From NCBI GenBank assembly GCA_934590325.1, contig CAKTOW010000002.1, positions 124,001 to 188,000 on the forward strand: DNA of 64,000 bases. Reading direction: 5' to 3'. The notes under the pieces are model-generated. The model was given only the letters and a program-made list of their open reading frames with translations, was not told the origin of the DNA and did no database searches. The translations under genes and the position numbers were made by a program. The DNA comes from an uncultured Oscillospiraceae bacterium. GTDB taxonomy: Bacteria > Bacillota > Clostridia > Oscillospirales > Oscillospiraceae. Positions 63,282-64,000 of the stretch are shown here, one piece after another; the stretch's first letter is position 1, and each line of letters starts with the position of its first letter.

Positions 63282-63356
63282 ATGAAGATCATCGTCTGGC
63301 GCGCGCCCAAGGGGATGCGCGGGCTGCTGCGCCGTCTGTTCGGCATCCGGGAATAA
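63282..63356 (+). CDS. spoVM: SpoVM-like micropeptide, 24 aa
   Basis: An optimal AGGAGG (63269-63274) precedes ATG 63282 and a 24-residue frame beginning MKIIVWRAPKGMRG, then LLRRLFGIRE. Length, the early Pro-Lys and the amphipathic Arg/Leu helix ending in G match SpoVM, the peptide that marks the forespore membrane for coat assembly. In Bacillus spoVM lies downstream of prpC-prkC-rsgA, as here. Confidence 0.7.
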   Translation: MKIIVWRAPKGMRGLLRRLFGIRE

Positions 63357-63413
63357 CCGGGGAGGCCCTCGCATACAATGGCAGCAAACCATGGAAATGT
63401 GAGGGCTGAAACA

Positions 63414-64000
63414 ATGGAATGTGGCTTGCAATGGAAGGACATCACCTGCTGGGACGATGTGCCCCGGCTGACACTGACCCATGAGGAAAATCTGGAAACG
63501 GCCATCGCGGACTACTGCCCGGACATGGGGCGCGTGGTGGAGACCTGCGGCCAGCTGTGCCTGCGCTCGGTGACGGCGCAGGGCGGCGGTGTGGAGCTGC
63601 AGGGCACCGTGCGGGTGACAGTGCTGTACACATCAGAGGAAAGCGTTGGGCTACGGAGTCTGACGCAGAACGTGCCGTTCACCTGTGGGGCGGAGAACCG
63701 CCTGCTGGCGGGCTGCCAGGTACTGTGGGCCACGGGCAGACTGCTGCTGTGCGAGGCGCAGGCACTGACACCCCGGCGTCTGGCGCTGCGCATCATGCCG
63801 GAGTGGACGGTGTGCGGCTATAAGTGCGGCACGGTGCGGCTGTGCACCGGGGCGGACGAGGACCCTGCCCTGCGGCTGCGGCGGCAGGAGCGGGAGCTGT
63901 CCCTGACCTGCGCTGTGGCGGAACGGGAGTGCTCCGTCACCGGGGAGGCAGCGGTAGCGGCGGGTCAGCCGGTACCGGAAGACCTGCTGGCCTATCGGCT
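63414..64000 (+). CDS. SPOCS (DUF3794)-domain protein, 3' end outside window
   Basis: About 195 residues are visible before the window ends. The sequence YCPDMGRVVETCGQLCLRSV, then GVELQGTVRVTVLYTSEESV, NVPFTCGAE and a second similar segment fit the SPOCS/DUF3794 domain found in SipL and related spore-coat morphogenesis proteins. ATG 63414 has GAGGG 7 bases upstream; an in-frame ATG at 63378 is possible. Its place next to the SpoVM-like gene supports a spore role, since SipL partners SpoIVA, which SpoVM recruits. Codon use is like its neighbours. Confidence 0.75.
   Translation, partial: MECGLQWKDITCWDDVPRLTLTHEENLETAIADYCPDMGRVVETCGQLCLRSVTAQGGGVELQGTVRVTVLYTSEESVGLRSLTQNVPFTCGAENRLLAGCQVLWATGRLLLCEAQALTPRRLALRIMPEWTVCGYKCGTVRLCTGADEDPALRLRRQERELSLTCAVAERECSVTGEAAVAAGQPVPEDLLAYR

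Overview
The window is a GC-rich, densely packed chromosomal segment from a low-oxygen, spore-forming member of the Firmicutes (class Clostridia). The gene content fits a gut Oscillospiraceae-type organism. Pointers are SpoIVFA/SpoIVFB-like proteins, a SpoVM-like micropeptide, a SPOCS-domain protein, an oxygen-sensitive class III ribonucleotide reductase (nrdD/nrdG), PduL, an Fe-S/flavin ene-reductase, AddAB, c-di-AMP synthesis (cdaA/cdaR) and a PASTA kinase. Genus is not resolvable by eye. No rRNA, tRNA, CRISPR array, insertion sequence or prophage was seen. Nearly everything is conserved housekeeping DNA, with a few small accessory or decayed islands.

Layout. 1-3.5 kb: the end of a SpoIVFA-like M23 protein, SpoIVFB-like protease, and a split TIGR03960/TIGR03936 radical-SAM pair. 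3.5-6.1 kb: rplS-rbgA-rnhB-yraN. 6.2-8 kb: M19 dipeptidase and a metallophosphoesterase. 8.1-14.6 kb: protein quality control (tig, clpP, clpX, lon) and engB. 14.6-15.2 kb: a decayed divergent LysR/EamA pair. 15.3-20.7 kb: pckA, threonine aldolase, sortase B, an EAL-domain remnant, an MGMT-like protein and exonuclease III. 20.8-24 kb (minus strand): LysR regulator, xpt-guaA. 24.1-29.4 kb: small membrane protein, pduL, DUF4097-type lipoprotein, nrdG, nrdD with NrdR boxes. 29.4-33.2 kb: small membrane protein, rimM-trmD, OYE-type ene-reductase.

33.2-35.8 kb (minus strand) is the most unusual locus. A TetR regulator is followed after about 14 nt by a secreted, probably wall-anchored protein. Directly after its signal peptide that protein carries a domain aligning without gaps to eukaryotic ubiquitin, identical at 38 of the first 67 positions by my hand count. 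The diglycine tail and the Ile44 patch are missing. Beta-helix-like repeats, an InlB/Listeria-Bacteroides repeat and an SPKTF-type sorting signal follow. This is my main candidate for something undescribed.

36-43.3 kb: addB-addA and rpmE. 43.3-46.8 kb: hflX, a YigZ-family gene, DUF3343 and a cysteine-desulfurase-like enzyme. 46.9-51.1 kb: cdaA-cdaR, RseC-like, DUF5685 and DnaJ-domain genes. 51.1-63.3 kb: a long collinear housekeeping run, yicC-remA-gmk-rpoZ-priA-def-fmt-rsmB-rlmN-prpC-prkC-rsgA, then a tiny membrane protein, a 24-residue SpoVM-like gene and the start of a SPOCS-domain gene that runs off the window. Most genes are co-oriented with 1-20 bp spacing or start/stop overlaps. Promoters are mostly sigma-A type with a recurring TTGCAN -35 and 17 bp spacer.
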